64,000 bases of DNA from Priestia megaterium NBRC 15308 = ATCC 14581 (GTDB lineage: Bacteria > Bacillota > Bacilli > Bacillales > Bacillaceae_H), in the NCBI RefSeq assembly GCF_000832985.1, contig NZ_CP009920.1, positions 2,908,501 through 2,972,500 of the forward strand, given 5' to 3'. Each line of letters begins with the position of its first letter. Position 1 is the stretch's first letter. The notes beneath the pieces are model-generated. The model did no database searches, was not told where the DNA came from, and worked only from the letters and a program-made list of their open reading frames with translations. Positions 1 through 7,895 of the stretch are shown here, one piece after another. Made by a program: the position numbers and the translations under genes.

Positions 1-822
1 CTGAAAGGTAAAATATGCAAGCACTGGGCTCTAAATCCTCACCCCACGTTAATTCCGGCTATTGAAAGCGGATGGATTGAGAGCGTGCACTGCTTTGGCG
101 GAGAAGTAGGAATGGAACAATACACAGCAGCGCGTCCTGATGTGTTTTTTACAGGACGCGACGGCAGCCTGCGCTCAAACCGTGCGATGTGTCAAGTGGC
201 TGGTCAATATGCGGTAGATGCTTTTGTAGGATCAACTTTGCAAATAGATGGAGAAGGAAATTCTTCTACCGTCACATCTGGACGTTTGTCAGGGTTTGGC
301 GGAGCTCCTAATATGGGGCATGACCCTAGAGGCCGCCGACATTCTACGCCTGCTTGGTTGGATATGATAAACGAGCAGCACGAACTAGCGAGAGGCAGAA
401 AATTAGTTGTTCAAATGGTTGAAACCTTTCAATCAGGAAATGAGCCTGTTTTTGTGGAGTCTTTGGATGCGATAAAGGTAGCGAAACAAGCAGGCGTAGC
501 TACTGCTCCTGTCATGATTTACGGGGATGATGTGACGCATGTTGTGACGGAAGAAGGAATTGCTTATTTATATAAAGCACAAAGCTTGGACGAAAGAAAA
601 GCAGCGCTTGAAGCAGTAGCAGGGGTAACACCTATAGGCCTTCGATATAACCAAAATAAAGTGGAAAAGATGCGCAGAGATGGCCTAGTGGCTTTTCCTG
701 AAGATTTACAGATTCGCCGTACAGAAGCAAAACGTTCATTATTGGCAGCAAGAAGTGTCGAAGATTTAGTAGAATGGTCGGATGGCTTGTATAATCCGCC
801 TGCTAAATTTAGGAGCTGGTAA
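1..822 (+). CDS. mdcA: Malonate decarboxylase alpha subunit, C-terminal part (5' end outside window)
   Basis: The reading frame is open from the first base, so the gene starts upstream of the window; about 273 C-terminal residues are visible. MdcA moves the acyl-carrier protein from acetate to malonate (acetyl-S-ACP:malonate ACP transferase), the first half of the malonate decarboxylase cycle, in the cytoplasm. The stretch HCFGGEVGMEQY, the glycine-rich SGFGGAPNMGHDPRGRRH, and VVTEEGIAYLYKA near the C-terminus fit the CoA-transferase-like alpha subunits MdcA and CitF. The genes that follow (mdcB, mdcC, mdcD/E, mdcG) separate MdcA from the citrate lyase homologue. The stop lies 5 bp before mdcB, so one operon is likely. 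Confidence 0.93.
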   Translation: MKGKICKHWALNPHPTLIPAIESGWIESVHCFGGEVGMEQYTAARPDVFFTGRDGSLRSNRAMCQVAGQYAVDAFVGSTLQIDGEGNSSTVTSGRLSGFGGAPNMGHDPRGRRHSTPAWLDMINEQHELARGRKLVVQMVETFQSGNEPVFVESLDAIKVAKQAGVATAPVMIYGDDVTHVVTEEGIAYLYKAQSLDERKAALEAVAGVTPIGLRYNQNKVEKMRRDGLVAFPEDLQIRRTEAKRSLLAARSVEDLVEWSDGLYNPPAKFRSW

Positions 823-827
823 GAAAT

Positions 828-1694
828 ATGCGTATTCAAAGTATTCAAGAAGAGCCAAGACCAGCTGTGTTTTACTCATGTCTAATAGCTAAAGTGGCAG
901 TTACCGCTCTGGTTGATGAAGCGGTGCTTACACCTAAGCCTGGGCTTGTAGATGCAGCAACAACTGGATCTCATCAAGATATGAATATTGAGACGCTGTT
1001 AACTTCTGCTTATGCTTTACAACCGACCTTTTTACAGATTGCATTATACAGTCAAGGAAAGCAGCCAAGTCAGATGCTAAGGGAAGAAATTGCTCGAATT
1101 GGACGCGAGGGCGAACAAATTATGTACGGGGCTACGGATGGTGTTAATACACACAAAGGAGCCATTTGGGCATTAGGCCTACTTGCGTCTGCAACAGCGG
1201 TTTGCGGCATTCAAGCATCACCTGCATCCATCACAGAAGCTGCGGGGAAAATTGCTCGTTATGCAGATCGTTTTTGTCCTCTGCATTCATCTAATGGACT
1301 TTGGGTGAAAAAACAGTATGGCGCAAAAGGAGCGGCTGGAGAGGCGAAGCAAGGATTTCCTCACGTAATTCATATAGGCTTGCCTGCTTTACATAAAGCT
1401 CGTAAGCTAGGCATACATGAAACATCAGCCAGGATTGATACTTTAGTAACACTAATCGCCAACCTTGATGATACGTGTATTTTGCATCGTGCTGGTCCGG
1501 TTGTGTTAAAGGAGGTTAAAATGGCGGCATCCAATGTGTTAGAAGCTGGAGGGGTATCTACATCAATGGGAAAACAGCGGCTAAAAGCGTTAGATCATAT
1601 ACTTTTATCATCTAACGCTTCTCCAGGCGGAAGCGCAGATTTGCTGGCTGCTGTATTATTTTTAGATCGAATATCTCTTTTTAAAGAATCGTAA
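828..1694 (+). CDS. mdcB: Triphosphoribosyl-dephospho-CoA synthase
   Basis: This 288-residue protein belongs to the CitG/MdcB family. It makes 2'-(5''-triphosphoribosyl)-3'-dephospho-CoA, the precursor of the prosthetic group of the malonate decarboxylase ACP, from ATP and dephospho-CoA. Two family blocks are clear: TPKPGLVD at residues 35-42 and GVNTHKGAIWALG at 105-117. The start ATG follows an AGGAGCTGG ribosome site that overlaps the end of mdcA. The length is normal for MdcB, and the place between mdcA and mdcC is the usual one. Assignment to malonate rather than citrate metabolism rests on the neighbours. Confidence 0.93.
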   Translation: MRIQSIQEEPRPAVFYSCLIAKVAVTALVDEAVLTPKPGLVDAATTGSHQDMNIETLLTSAYALQPTFLQIALYSQGKQPSQMLREEIARIGREGEQIMYGATDGVNTHKGAIWALGLLASATAVCGIQASPASITEAAGKIARYADRFCPLHSSNGLWVKKQYGAKGAAGEAKQGFPHVIHIGLPALHKARKLGIHETSARIDTLVTLIANLDDTCILHRAGPVVLKEVKMAASNVLEAGGVSTSMGKQRLKALDHILLSSNASPGGSADLLAAVLFLDRISLFKES

Positions 1695-1717
1695 ACGTCT
1701 GCAGGGAGGAGTGGCTA

Positions 1718-2020
1718 ATGGAAACGTTAGTGTTTAAATACAAAGCCGATGGAAAGTTAACTCAGCGCGCACATGTAGGCGTTGTTGGTTCAGGGGATTT
1801 AGAAATTTTAATGGTTCCTTCTGATGAAGAACATGCTCACGTATCAGTACGAACAGGAAGTGAAGGATTTAGTGAAACCTGGAAAGCCGTATTAGACCGG
1901 TTCTTTAGTGTTCATACCATTCAAGCGAAAATTGTAATTAATGATTTTGGTGCTACGCCTGGTGTAGTCGCCTTGCGTCTTGCACAAGCTTTGGAGGTGA
2001 GTGAAAATGGGAGTGAATAA
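1718..2020 (+). CDS. mdcC: Malonate decarboxylase delta subunit (acyl carrier protein)
   Basis: This 100-residue protein is the carrier subunit that holds the phosphoribosyl-dephospho-CoA arm on which malonyl is decarboxylated to acetyl. The family attaches the cofactor at a serine near residue 25, and here Ser25 sits in VVGSGDLEIL, matching the SGDLE context I recall for MdcC. A strong GGAGG lies 10 nt upstream of the ATG. The 3' end overlaps the start of the next gene by 14 nt, which suggests translational coupling between carrier and catalytic subunit. Confidence 0.93.
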   Translation: METLVFKYKADGKLTQRAHVGVVGSGDLEILMVPSDEEHAHVSVRTGSEGFSETWKAVLDRFFSVHTIQAKIVINDFGATPGVVALRLAQALEVSENGSE

Positions 2021-3707
2021 TCAAAGCTTTATTGAGTTAAATGGAAGAGAACGAGCGCAGGCCATCTTAGATCAAGGAACATTCTGTGAGCTGCTTGGCC
2101 CTTTTGACGGAATCGAATCGCCTCATTTACCTAAGCAAAATATTGTTCCTCAAAGCGATGATGGTGTCATTATAGCAGGTGGGATGATAGCAGGAGAGCC
2201 AGCCGTTGTCATTTCAGTAGAAGGAGGGTTTCAAGGGGGAGGCATTGGTGAAGTATCGGGAGCTAAAATTGCAGGAGCTTTAGAACTAGCCCTTAATAAT
2301 CACAAAAAAGGTGTTCCTGTTAGACCTGTTTTTCTATTCGATACAGGAGGGGTAAGGCTCCAAGAAGCGAATTATGGACTTTTGTCGATATCTGAAATTG
2401 GCTCAACTGTGGTTGCTTTGCGTGAGCATACACCTGTTGTTGGAGTTATTTCAGGAAATGTAGGCTGCTTTGGAGGAATGTCCATCACTGCTTCACTCTT
2501 TAGTTATCTCATTATGACAAAAGAAGCAAGGTTTGGACTTAACGGCCCGGAAGTGATCGAACAAGAAGCAGGGGTTGAAGAGTTTGATGCAAGAGACCGA
2601 AGCTTAATCTGGAAAACGATTGGCGGTATGCAACGCTATGAAACCGGGTTTGCAGATACCTTAGCACAGGATGATGTCACTGCTATTCAACGAGCGGTTC
2701 AAGAGACGTTTCAGAAGAAAGGAAAAGTAACTAGTAAAACAGAACAAGTAGATTTTTACAGACATTTGCTTAGTAAGGTTGATCCTTCAGAAAAACTGGC
2801 TCCTGATCAGTTTCAAGAATTGTATAACACAACAAAAAATGAACCTATCCCTTCAACAGTCTCTTACTCGCTGAATGAAGTTCGAGGTAACATGCCCAAC
2901 AGCCGCGGTCGCGTGTGGATCAACGCCTTAATAAATGATGAAGAAGCAGATTTTGAAATTCCTTCCGTTCTTTATAAAGACGCATTGCTAGGAAGAGAAA
3001 AGGTCCGATATATATCGGTTGTACCTAATCCTTATAATCGTTTCTTACGTGCACGGAAAGGGGAAATAGGACTAGATGAAGGATGGGCAATTGCCAAGCA
3101 CGTTCGTGAAATAATAAAAGAAGATCGAAATCAATCTCCTCGGCCTATAATCGCCATTGTGGACGTACCGAGTCAAGCGTATGGCTATCATGAAGAACTT
3201 CTAGGTATTCACTATGCTTGCGGTGCTGCGGCTGATGCTTATGCAGCAGCGCGCTTAGCAGGTCATCCGGTTATTACGTTAATTGTCGGAAAAGCAATTT
3301 CAGGAGCATTTCTAGCTCATGGGTACCAATCAAATCGAATTGTGGCTTTAAAAGACGAAGGAGTGAATGTTCACGCCATGTCCAAACGGTCGGCAGCGCG
3401 CATTACTAAAAGAAGTATAAAAGAACTTGAAGAAGTTTCAAAGAAAGTCCCGTCCATGGCTTATGATATTGAATCATTTGCCTCACTTGGCGCTTTATAT
3501 GAGCTGGTTAGCGGTATTCAAGCAGAGCAGCCCACAGAGCGCGACGTTCAAACGATTCAAGATATTTTGACTGGAGCAGTAGAAGATGTACGCCGTGAAG
3601 GTGTGTACGATTTAAGCAACCGGCTATACAGTGAGCAAGCAAGGAAGGAAGGGCGAAAAGCTTCTTTATTAGTAAGAGATGAGTTGGAAAAACAATGGAA
3701 TATATAG
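2007..3707 (+). CDS. mdcD: Fused malonate decarboxylase beta and gamma subunits (MdcD-MdcE)
   Basis: One 566-residue chain holds two carboxyltransferase-like halves. Residues 1 to about 285 match MdcD (beta; GGFQGGGIGEVSGAK, SGNVGCFGGMSI). The rest matches MdcE (gamma; VDVPSQAYGYHEELLG, GKAISGAFLAHG). Together the halves decarboxylate malonyl-S-ACP. In Klebsiella the two are separate genes, so this is a fusion; I see no stop or frame change at the joint, near residues 285-295. The start is ATG 2007, 9 nt after GGAGG inside the end of mdcC; GTG 2001 is too close to that site. The gene overlaps mdcG by 13 nt. Confidence 0.92.
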   Translation: MGVNNQSFIELNGRERAQAILDQGTFCELLGPFDGIESPHLPKQNIVPQSDDGVIIAGGMIAGEPAVVISVEGGFQGGGIGEVSGAKIAGALELALNNHKKGVPVRPVFLFDTGGVRLQEANYGLLSISEIGSTVVALREHTPVVGVISGNVGCFGGMSITASLFSYLIMTKEARFGLNGPEVIEQEAGVEEFDARDRSLIWKTIGGMQRYETGFADTLAQDDVTAIQRAVQETFQKKGKVTSKTEQVDFYRHLLSKVDPSEKLAPDQFQELYNTTKNEPIPSTVSYSLNEVRGNMPNSRGRVWINALINDEEADFEIPSVLYKDALLGREKVRYISVVPNPYNRFLRARKGEIGLDEGWAIAKHVREIIKEDRNQSPRPIIAIVDVPSQAYGYHEELLGIHYACGAAADAYAAARLAGHPVITLIVGKAISGAFLAHGYQSNRIVALKDEGVNVHAMSKRSAARITKRSIKELEEVSKKVPSMAYDIESFASLGALYELVSGIQAEQPTERDVQTIQDILTGAVEDVRREGVYDLSNRLYSEQARKEGRKASLLVRDELEKQWNI

Positions 3708-4303
3708 CTCATGATTTGCTTCAGTTAAAAGAGGAAGCAAAGCTTATCAGTTATACACCTATCCCTGATTGGGTGGAGCATTCTTTAGGGAAGGCTCCGT
3801 TTGTCGTTGTAAGGCGGGCTGTTCAACGAGATAGCCTGATACCTGTTGGAGTAAGAGGAGAAAGAAGGAATCAGCGTTTTGGAGCATTTGTATCTGAGCA
3901 GGCTGTTAAACAAAGAATTAGGCCGGAAGATCTCGTTTCTATTTTTCAAAACGGCCACTTTAGAAACATGCCAGCCACAGGTGCTTTAAAAGAAGTTGCT
4001 ATTATTTTAAAAGATTTTGCGTGGGGACCAACCGGCAGTGTGGGGTTCGAATTTGCAAGTGGTGCCGAAGTTGTTACAACAACTAGTGATTTGGATATAC
4101 TTATTCGCCTTTCTTCTTATTTGTCGGTGGAACAAGCGCAACTGATAGTTAATCAGTTAAAAGAGTGTCCAGTTTCTGTAGATGTACAGGTAGAAACAGA
4201 AAAAGGAGCATTTTCTCTGGTGGAATATGCAAGGGGAGAAAAGACGCTGCTTCTGCGTACTGTATATGGACCTTCCTTAGTAAAACTGAATCAATTAGTA
4301 TAA
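3695..4303 (+). CDS. mdcG: Phosphoribosyl-dephospho-CoA transferase (malonate decarboxylase holo-ACP synthase)
   Basis: This 202-residue MdcG/CitX-like nucleotidyltransferase joins the triphosphoribosyl-dephospho-CoA made by MdcB to the MdcC carrier serine. A SDLDIL segment near residue 133 looks like the D-x-D metal site of nucleotidyltransferases. The block RFGAFVSEQAVKQRI is in the N-terminal half. The gene overlaps the 3' end of the fused mdcD-mdcE gene and is the last of the operon; a terminator follows directly. No malonate carrier, mdcH or regulator lies downstream, so these would have to be upstream of the window or elsewhere. Confidence 0.9.
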   Translation: MEYIAHDLLQLKEEAKLISYTPIPDWVEHSLGKAPFVVVRRAVQRDSLIPVGVRGERRNQRFGAFVSEQAVKQRIRPEDLVSIFQNGHFRNMPATGALKEVAIILKDFAWGPTGSVGFEFASGAEVVTTTSDLDILIRLSSYLSVEQAQLIVNQLKECPVSVDVQVETEKGAFSLVEYARGEKTLLLRTVYGPSLVKLNQLV

Positions 4304-4339
4304 AAGACGGAAGAGGCATTTGCACCTTTTCCGTCTTTT
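4302..4339. terminator. Bidirectional terminator between mdcG and glnL
   Basis: The arms AAAAGACGGAAGAGG and CCTTTTCCGTCTTTT pair around a loop of about 8 nt, with A and T runs on the two sides, so the hairpin can end both the mdc operon (+) and glnKL (-). The last codons of glnL lie just past it. Confidence 0.8.
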
Positions 4340-4342
4340 CTG

Positions 4343-5281
4343 TCAATACCAGCTTTTTTCCTTGCTTAACAAGCGCTTTGCTTCAAAAAAGAATATTTGA
4401 ATAAATTTTTTGGTGTTAATGCGAATCGGCAAAATTTTAGAATCTCCCTGTAATTCTTTCATTTTTTTACGAACAGCTGTAAAGTCAAAAAACTTAGAAG
4501 CATAATTTTCAAATTTCGGATTTGAAAAGTCTGTTAATCCGATAGAAGCAAAGTGATTTAGTGAGTGAGTAACTGCTCGTCTTATTCGCTGTTCACAAGC
4601 TTTGGTTTCGCGATTAATTTCAATGGAAGACGCGTGAGCTCCTAATTTTTTCTCAGCCACATTCACAAAAATATTTTTTAGAGAAGGGAAATGTTTTTCC
4701 ACACTTTCTCTTTGGTCATAAGTGTACAGAAACTGTAAAATATCCAGTAAATCTTTTGCACCATTTTCTCCTACAATACCTAACTCGGCTAATAAGAATT
4801 TACCTACATCGTATAGATGGGCTTGTTTCGTTACCGGCTGGCTTGAAGGGGTGGCGTGATGAGCTGTCGCTAAACTATTCAAGGAGGTTTGAATATCATC
4901 GATTGATTTCTCAAGGGAGATTCGTTCCGTTACTTTTCGAATAACCGTTAAAATTTCAATTCGGTTAATTGGTTTTGTAATATAGTATTCAATTCCTAAT
5001 GAGTAGGCTTCTCCTATCAATTCTTTGGATTCCACCTGTGAAATCATAATCATTTTTCCTTTAAATGAATCTTTTAAATGACGGATCGTTTCGATCCCGT
5101 CCCGCCCTGGCATAAGTAAATCGATAAATAAAATATCAATTTGTTTTAAATTTAACGTAGAGGCATCTAAAAAGCTTCCGTCGACGACTTCTTCTACAAC
5201 TTCTCCTAAATCCTCATCTTCAATCAGCTGACTGAGCGTTGAACGAATAGCTGAATCGTCATCTGTAATACAAAATCGCAT
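4343..5281 (-). CDS. glnL: Response regulator GlnL (YcbB-type), glutamine utilisation
   Basis: A 312-residue response regulator. The receiver has the acidic pocket TDDDS (Asp7-9), phospho-acceptor Asp54 in LFIDLLMP and the lysine of YYITKPINR. The C-terminal half (about 160-312) is a YcbB-type DNA-binding domain, not a common winged helix. In B. subtilis, GlnL activates glsA-glnT in response to glutamine. Here it sits 4 bp after glnK and next to glsA-glnT, whose upstream region holds the expected repeat. The start ATG follows AAAGGATGAG. The length matches B. subtilis GlnL (about 314). Confidence 0.92.
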   Translation of the reverse strand: MRFCITDDDSAIRSTLSQLIEDEDLGEVVEEVVDGSFLDASTLNLKQIDILFIDLLMPGRDGIETIRHLKDSFKGKMIMISQVESKELIGEAYSLGIEYYITKPINRIEILTVIRKVTERISLEKSIDDIQTSLNSLATAHHATPSSQPVTKQAHLYDVGKFLLAELGIVGENGAKDLLDILQFLYTYDQRESVEKHFPSLKNIFVNVAEKKLGAHASSIEINRETKACEQRIRRAVTHSLNHFASIGLTDFSNPKFENYASKFFDFTAVRKKMKELQGDSKILPIRINTKKFIQIFFFEAKRLLSKEKSWY

Positions 5282-5285
5282 AAAC

Positions 5286-6584
5286 TCATCCTTTCTGAAT
5301 TAGATTACGAAGGGGGATTTGAATGATAAACGTCATTCCGCTGTCTTCTTGTGTAGCTTTAATCGTACCTTCAAGTTCTTGAACAATATCTTTTACATAA
5401 GAAAGACCAATGCCAGTAGAGGGGTTTCCAAATTGATCGTATTTTGAGGTGAAACCAGGTTCAAAGATAGCTTTTTCGTACTTTAAAGGTACTCCAGGAC
5501 CGTTGTCTTGTACATGAAATTCTACATGTTCAGCTTGTCTATGTACCGATAAAACAATCCTTCCTTCATCTTTGATCGCTTCCACTGCGTTGGCTACCAA
5601 GTTATTAATGATCGATAAAATGGTGTAAACGTGGTAGCTGAAATGTTCCCCGTTTACAGAAGAAAAAAAGGTAATTTGTTTGTGAAGAGAATCGGCATAT
5701 TTTTTGTTGATGCGTACGATCAGCTCGATTAATTCCTCTGCTTTCATATAATTTTGGAAACTTTCATTTGAAATTGTTTTAGATAAGCCCGCAAAAATAC
5801 GCTGGTTGTCTTTTTTTACTTCGTGAATATCTCCCGCAATCCGAAGCGCTTTTTTACTGAGCGTTTGGTTTAGCACAGAATGATCTTTTTCCTGCTGATT
5901 TAATACGCGGTATAAATCGTACGAAGCTTTTGTAATCGCTTCTGTATTATGAAGGGTCTTTTTTAAATGAACGGTTTCTTCATAAAGGCTTGTAATGAGC
6001 ATTAGCATGTGCTCATTTTGTTTGCGAATTTGACGTTCTCGTGACTGTGATTCATAAATCGTCATCATATTAAAAAAGCTAAGTACAATGAAGCTGTGAG
6101 CAAAAGCAATAACGGCCATGTCAGATAATGAATCGACATGGATTGTTGTGTGCAAAACTATATACTGCGCAGTTAGTTCCACTACATCAGCAGCAATTTC
6201 AATGATGAGTCCAATCACTCCAATTACAATAGCACTATAATTCATGCGGCTTACTTTAAAAACAAAAAATAAAAGTGCATACGTAAAGTAGAAGAAAAAC
6301 GTAGGGTAATGCGTATGTGCAGAAGCCGCAAATTGAAAATGATCGAGCATGACATAATCGAGCATGATGCGAAAGAGAACGACACTTAAAGCGGTTAACA
6401 AGCCCCCGGCTAAAACGGTTTTTCGTTTTAAAAGCAATAGGAAAAAGAAAAATGTAGGAGCTCCAAATGTAATTCGAAATGTTTCATTTAACGGATAAAA
6501 TTTTAACTCTCCCGCCAGCGGGACAGTAATGAGCATGAGCAATAAAATGTACGGATCTTTTCGAATGAAAGATTTAAAATTCAG
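5286..6584 (-). CDS. glnK: Sensor histidine kinase GlnK (YcbA-type); probable CTG start
   Basis: This membrane sensor kinase pairs with GlnL and senses glutamine. The N-terminal half has about six hydrophobic segments and no obvious external domain. The C-terminal half has a GHKL ATPase: N box NNLVANAVEAI, G1 DNGPGVP and G2 GIGLSYV. I place the start at CTG 6584: a perfect AGGAGGTG lies 9 nt upstream of that codon, whereas the first standard codons in frame (TTG 6542, ATG 6536) have no ribosome site. The added 14 residues (LNFKSFIRKDPYIL) are a plausible cytoplasmic lead into the first helix. If that is wrong, the protein starts at 6542 or 6536. Confidence 0.85.
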   Translation of the reverse strand: MNFKSFIRKDPYILLLMLITVPLAGELKFYPLNETFRITFGAPTFFFFLLLLKRKTVLAGGLLTALSVVLFRIMLDYVMLDHFQFAASAHTHYPTFFFYFTYALLFFVFKVSRMNYSAIVIGVIGLIIEIAADVVELTAQYIVLHTTIHVDSLSDMAVIAFAHSFIVLSFFNMMTIYESQSRERQIRKQNEHMLMLITSLYEETVHLKKTLHNTEAITKASYDLYRVLNQQEKDHSVLNQTLSKKALRIAGDIHEVKKDNQRIFAGLSKTISNESFQNYMKAEELIELIVRINKKYADSLHKQITFFSSVNGEHFSYHVYTILSIINNLVANAVEAIKDEGRIVLSVHRQAEHVEFHVQDNGPGVPLKYEKAIFEPGFTSKYDQFGNPSTGIGLSYVKDIVQELEGTIKATQEDSGMTFIIQIPLRNLIQKG

Positions 6585-6616
6585 ATAATTTCACCTCCTG
6601 AAGTGATTCGTGAATT

Positions 6617-6645
6617 AGTATACATTGTGACAGCGTCCAGCACAA
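6617..6645 (-). promoter_or_regulatory. SigA-type promoter of glnK-glnL
   Basis: On the minus strand TTGTGC and TATACT are 17 bp apart, with the -10 about 33 bp upstream of the proposed CTG start of glnK. It is divergent from glsA and its -35 is about 40 bp from the GlnL repeat. Confidence 0.6.
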
Positions 6646-6685
6646 TGGAGAAGAGTGCCAAAGATAAAAATATAATTACAAAAAG

Positions 6686-6701
6686 TTTTGTAGGTTTTTG
6701 T
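6686..6701 (+). promoter_or_regulatory. GlnL operator, TTTTGT direct repeat
   Basis: The sequence TTTTGT-AGGT-TTTTGT is an exact match to the TTTTGT-N4-TTTTGT element I recall as the GlnL target upstream of the B. subtilis glsA-glnT operon. It lies 102 bp before the glsA start, as expected for an activator. Confidence 0.82.
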
Positions 6702-6753
6702 ATGCTCTCGTAGGTTGCATTGTACATTAAAAATGAAAATGAAATCCCGCTTT

Positions 6754-6768
6754 ATGAAAGCGCTTTAA
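6754..6768 (+). promoter_or_regulatory. Possible CcpA (cre) site before glsA
   Basis: ATGAAAGCGCTTTAA matches the cre consensus WTGNAARCGNWWWCA at all positions but one (A for C near the end) and has a perfect AAAGCGCTTT palindrome. It sits between the promoter region and the glsA ribosome site, where CcpA could block transcription. Confidence 0.5.
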
Positions 6769-6802
6769 AATAAAAAGTTAATTAAGTGATGAGGTGATTT
6801 TA

Positions 6803-7792
6803 ATGAAAAGAGAAATTGAACAGGAAATGTCTTACTTACACGTCACTGCAAAAGAGCAGTTACATGAGTGGGTAGAGCAAATAAAAGAATTTTCTTCAGA
6901 AGGAAAAACGGCTGATTACATTCCAGCTCTGAAAGATATGGACTCGTCTCAATTAGGTATTTGTTTGATTGGTGCTGACGGAACTGTTATCCAGTCTGGA
7001 GATTATGAATCGGTATTTACTCTTCAAAGTATTTCTAAAGTCATTAGCTTTATAGCAGCTTGCTTATGCTGCGGCATTCCTTATGTGCTAGAGAGAGTGG
7101 ATGTAGAGCCAACTGGAGATGCATTTAATTCTATTATAAGACTGGAAATGCATAAACCAGGAAAGCCGTTCAATCCTATGATTAACGCCGGTGCTTTAAC
7201 GGTTTCATCTCTTTTATCTGGGGAGACGGCAAAAGAAAAATTAAGCTATTTGTTTGATGTGATAACAATGCTTACGGGGAAAACACCACTTATTAATGAA
7301 ACGGTCTTTGAATCAGAATGGCAAACGTCTCATCGAAATCGTGCGCTTGCCTACTATTTAAAAGAAACGAATTACTTACAAGGAGAAGTAGAGGAGGTTC
7401 TAGAGGTTTACTTAAAGCAGTGCTCAATTGAAGTAACGACTGAAGATATTGCACTGATTGGATTAATTCTGTCATTAGACGGATATCATCCAGTATTTCA
7501 CAAACAAGTAATTCCAAAAGAAGTAGCTAAATTAACAAAAGCGCTCATGCTTACATGCGGTATGTATAATGCTTCAGGAAAGTTTGCGGCATTTGTTGGT
7601 ATGCCAGCTAAAAGCGGTGTATCGGGAGGAATCATGTCATTGGTGCCACCTAATACGAAAAAGCAGTCTCCATTTCCAGACGGATGCGGTATCGGAATAT
7701 ACAGTCCAGCTATTGATGAGTACGGGAATAGCGTAAAAGGCGTTACGCTACTAAAAAAAATCGCAAAAGAATGGGATTTGAGTATTTTTTAG
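6803..7792 (+). CDS. glsA: Glutaminase
   Basis: A 329-residue serine-dependent beta-lactamase-fold glutaminase that hydrolyses L-glutamine to glutamate and ammonia in the cytoplasm. The S-x-x-K catalytic pair is Ser76-Lys79 in LQSISKV. INAGAL, LTCGMYNASG and KSGVSGGI are family blocks around the active site. The start ATG 6803 is 6 nt after GAGGTG; an in-frame GTG at 6794 lies inside that ribosome site. It is followed by the glutamine carrier in a likely two-gene operon driven by GlnL. Confidence 0.95.
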   Translation: MKREIEQEMSYLHVTAKEQLHEWVEQIKEFSSEGKTADYIPALKDMDSSQLGICLIGADGTVIQSGDYESVFTLQSISKVISFIAACLCCGIPYVLERVDVEPTGDAFNSIIRLEMHKPGKPFNPMINAGALTVSSLLSGETAKEKLSYLFDVITMLTGKTPLINETVFESEWQTSHRNRALAYYLKETNYLQGEVEEVLEVYLKQCSIEVTTEDIALIGLILSLDGYHPVFHKQVIPKEVAKLTKALMLTCGMYNASGKFAAFVGMPAKSGVSGGIMSLVPPNTKKQSPFPDGCGIGIYSPAIDEYGNSVKGVTLLKKIAKEWDLSIF

Positions 7793-7895
7793 TCTATTTA
7801 CGTACTCTTCATTCGCTTCAATAATATAAACACCAAGAGAAAAAACTTTCATGTTGTGCATTTGTTCTACCAAATTTTTTAATGAGGTGATAGGC

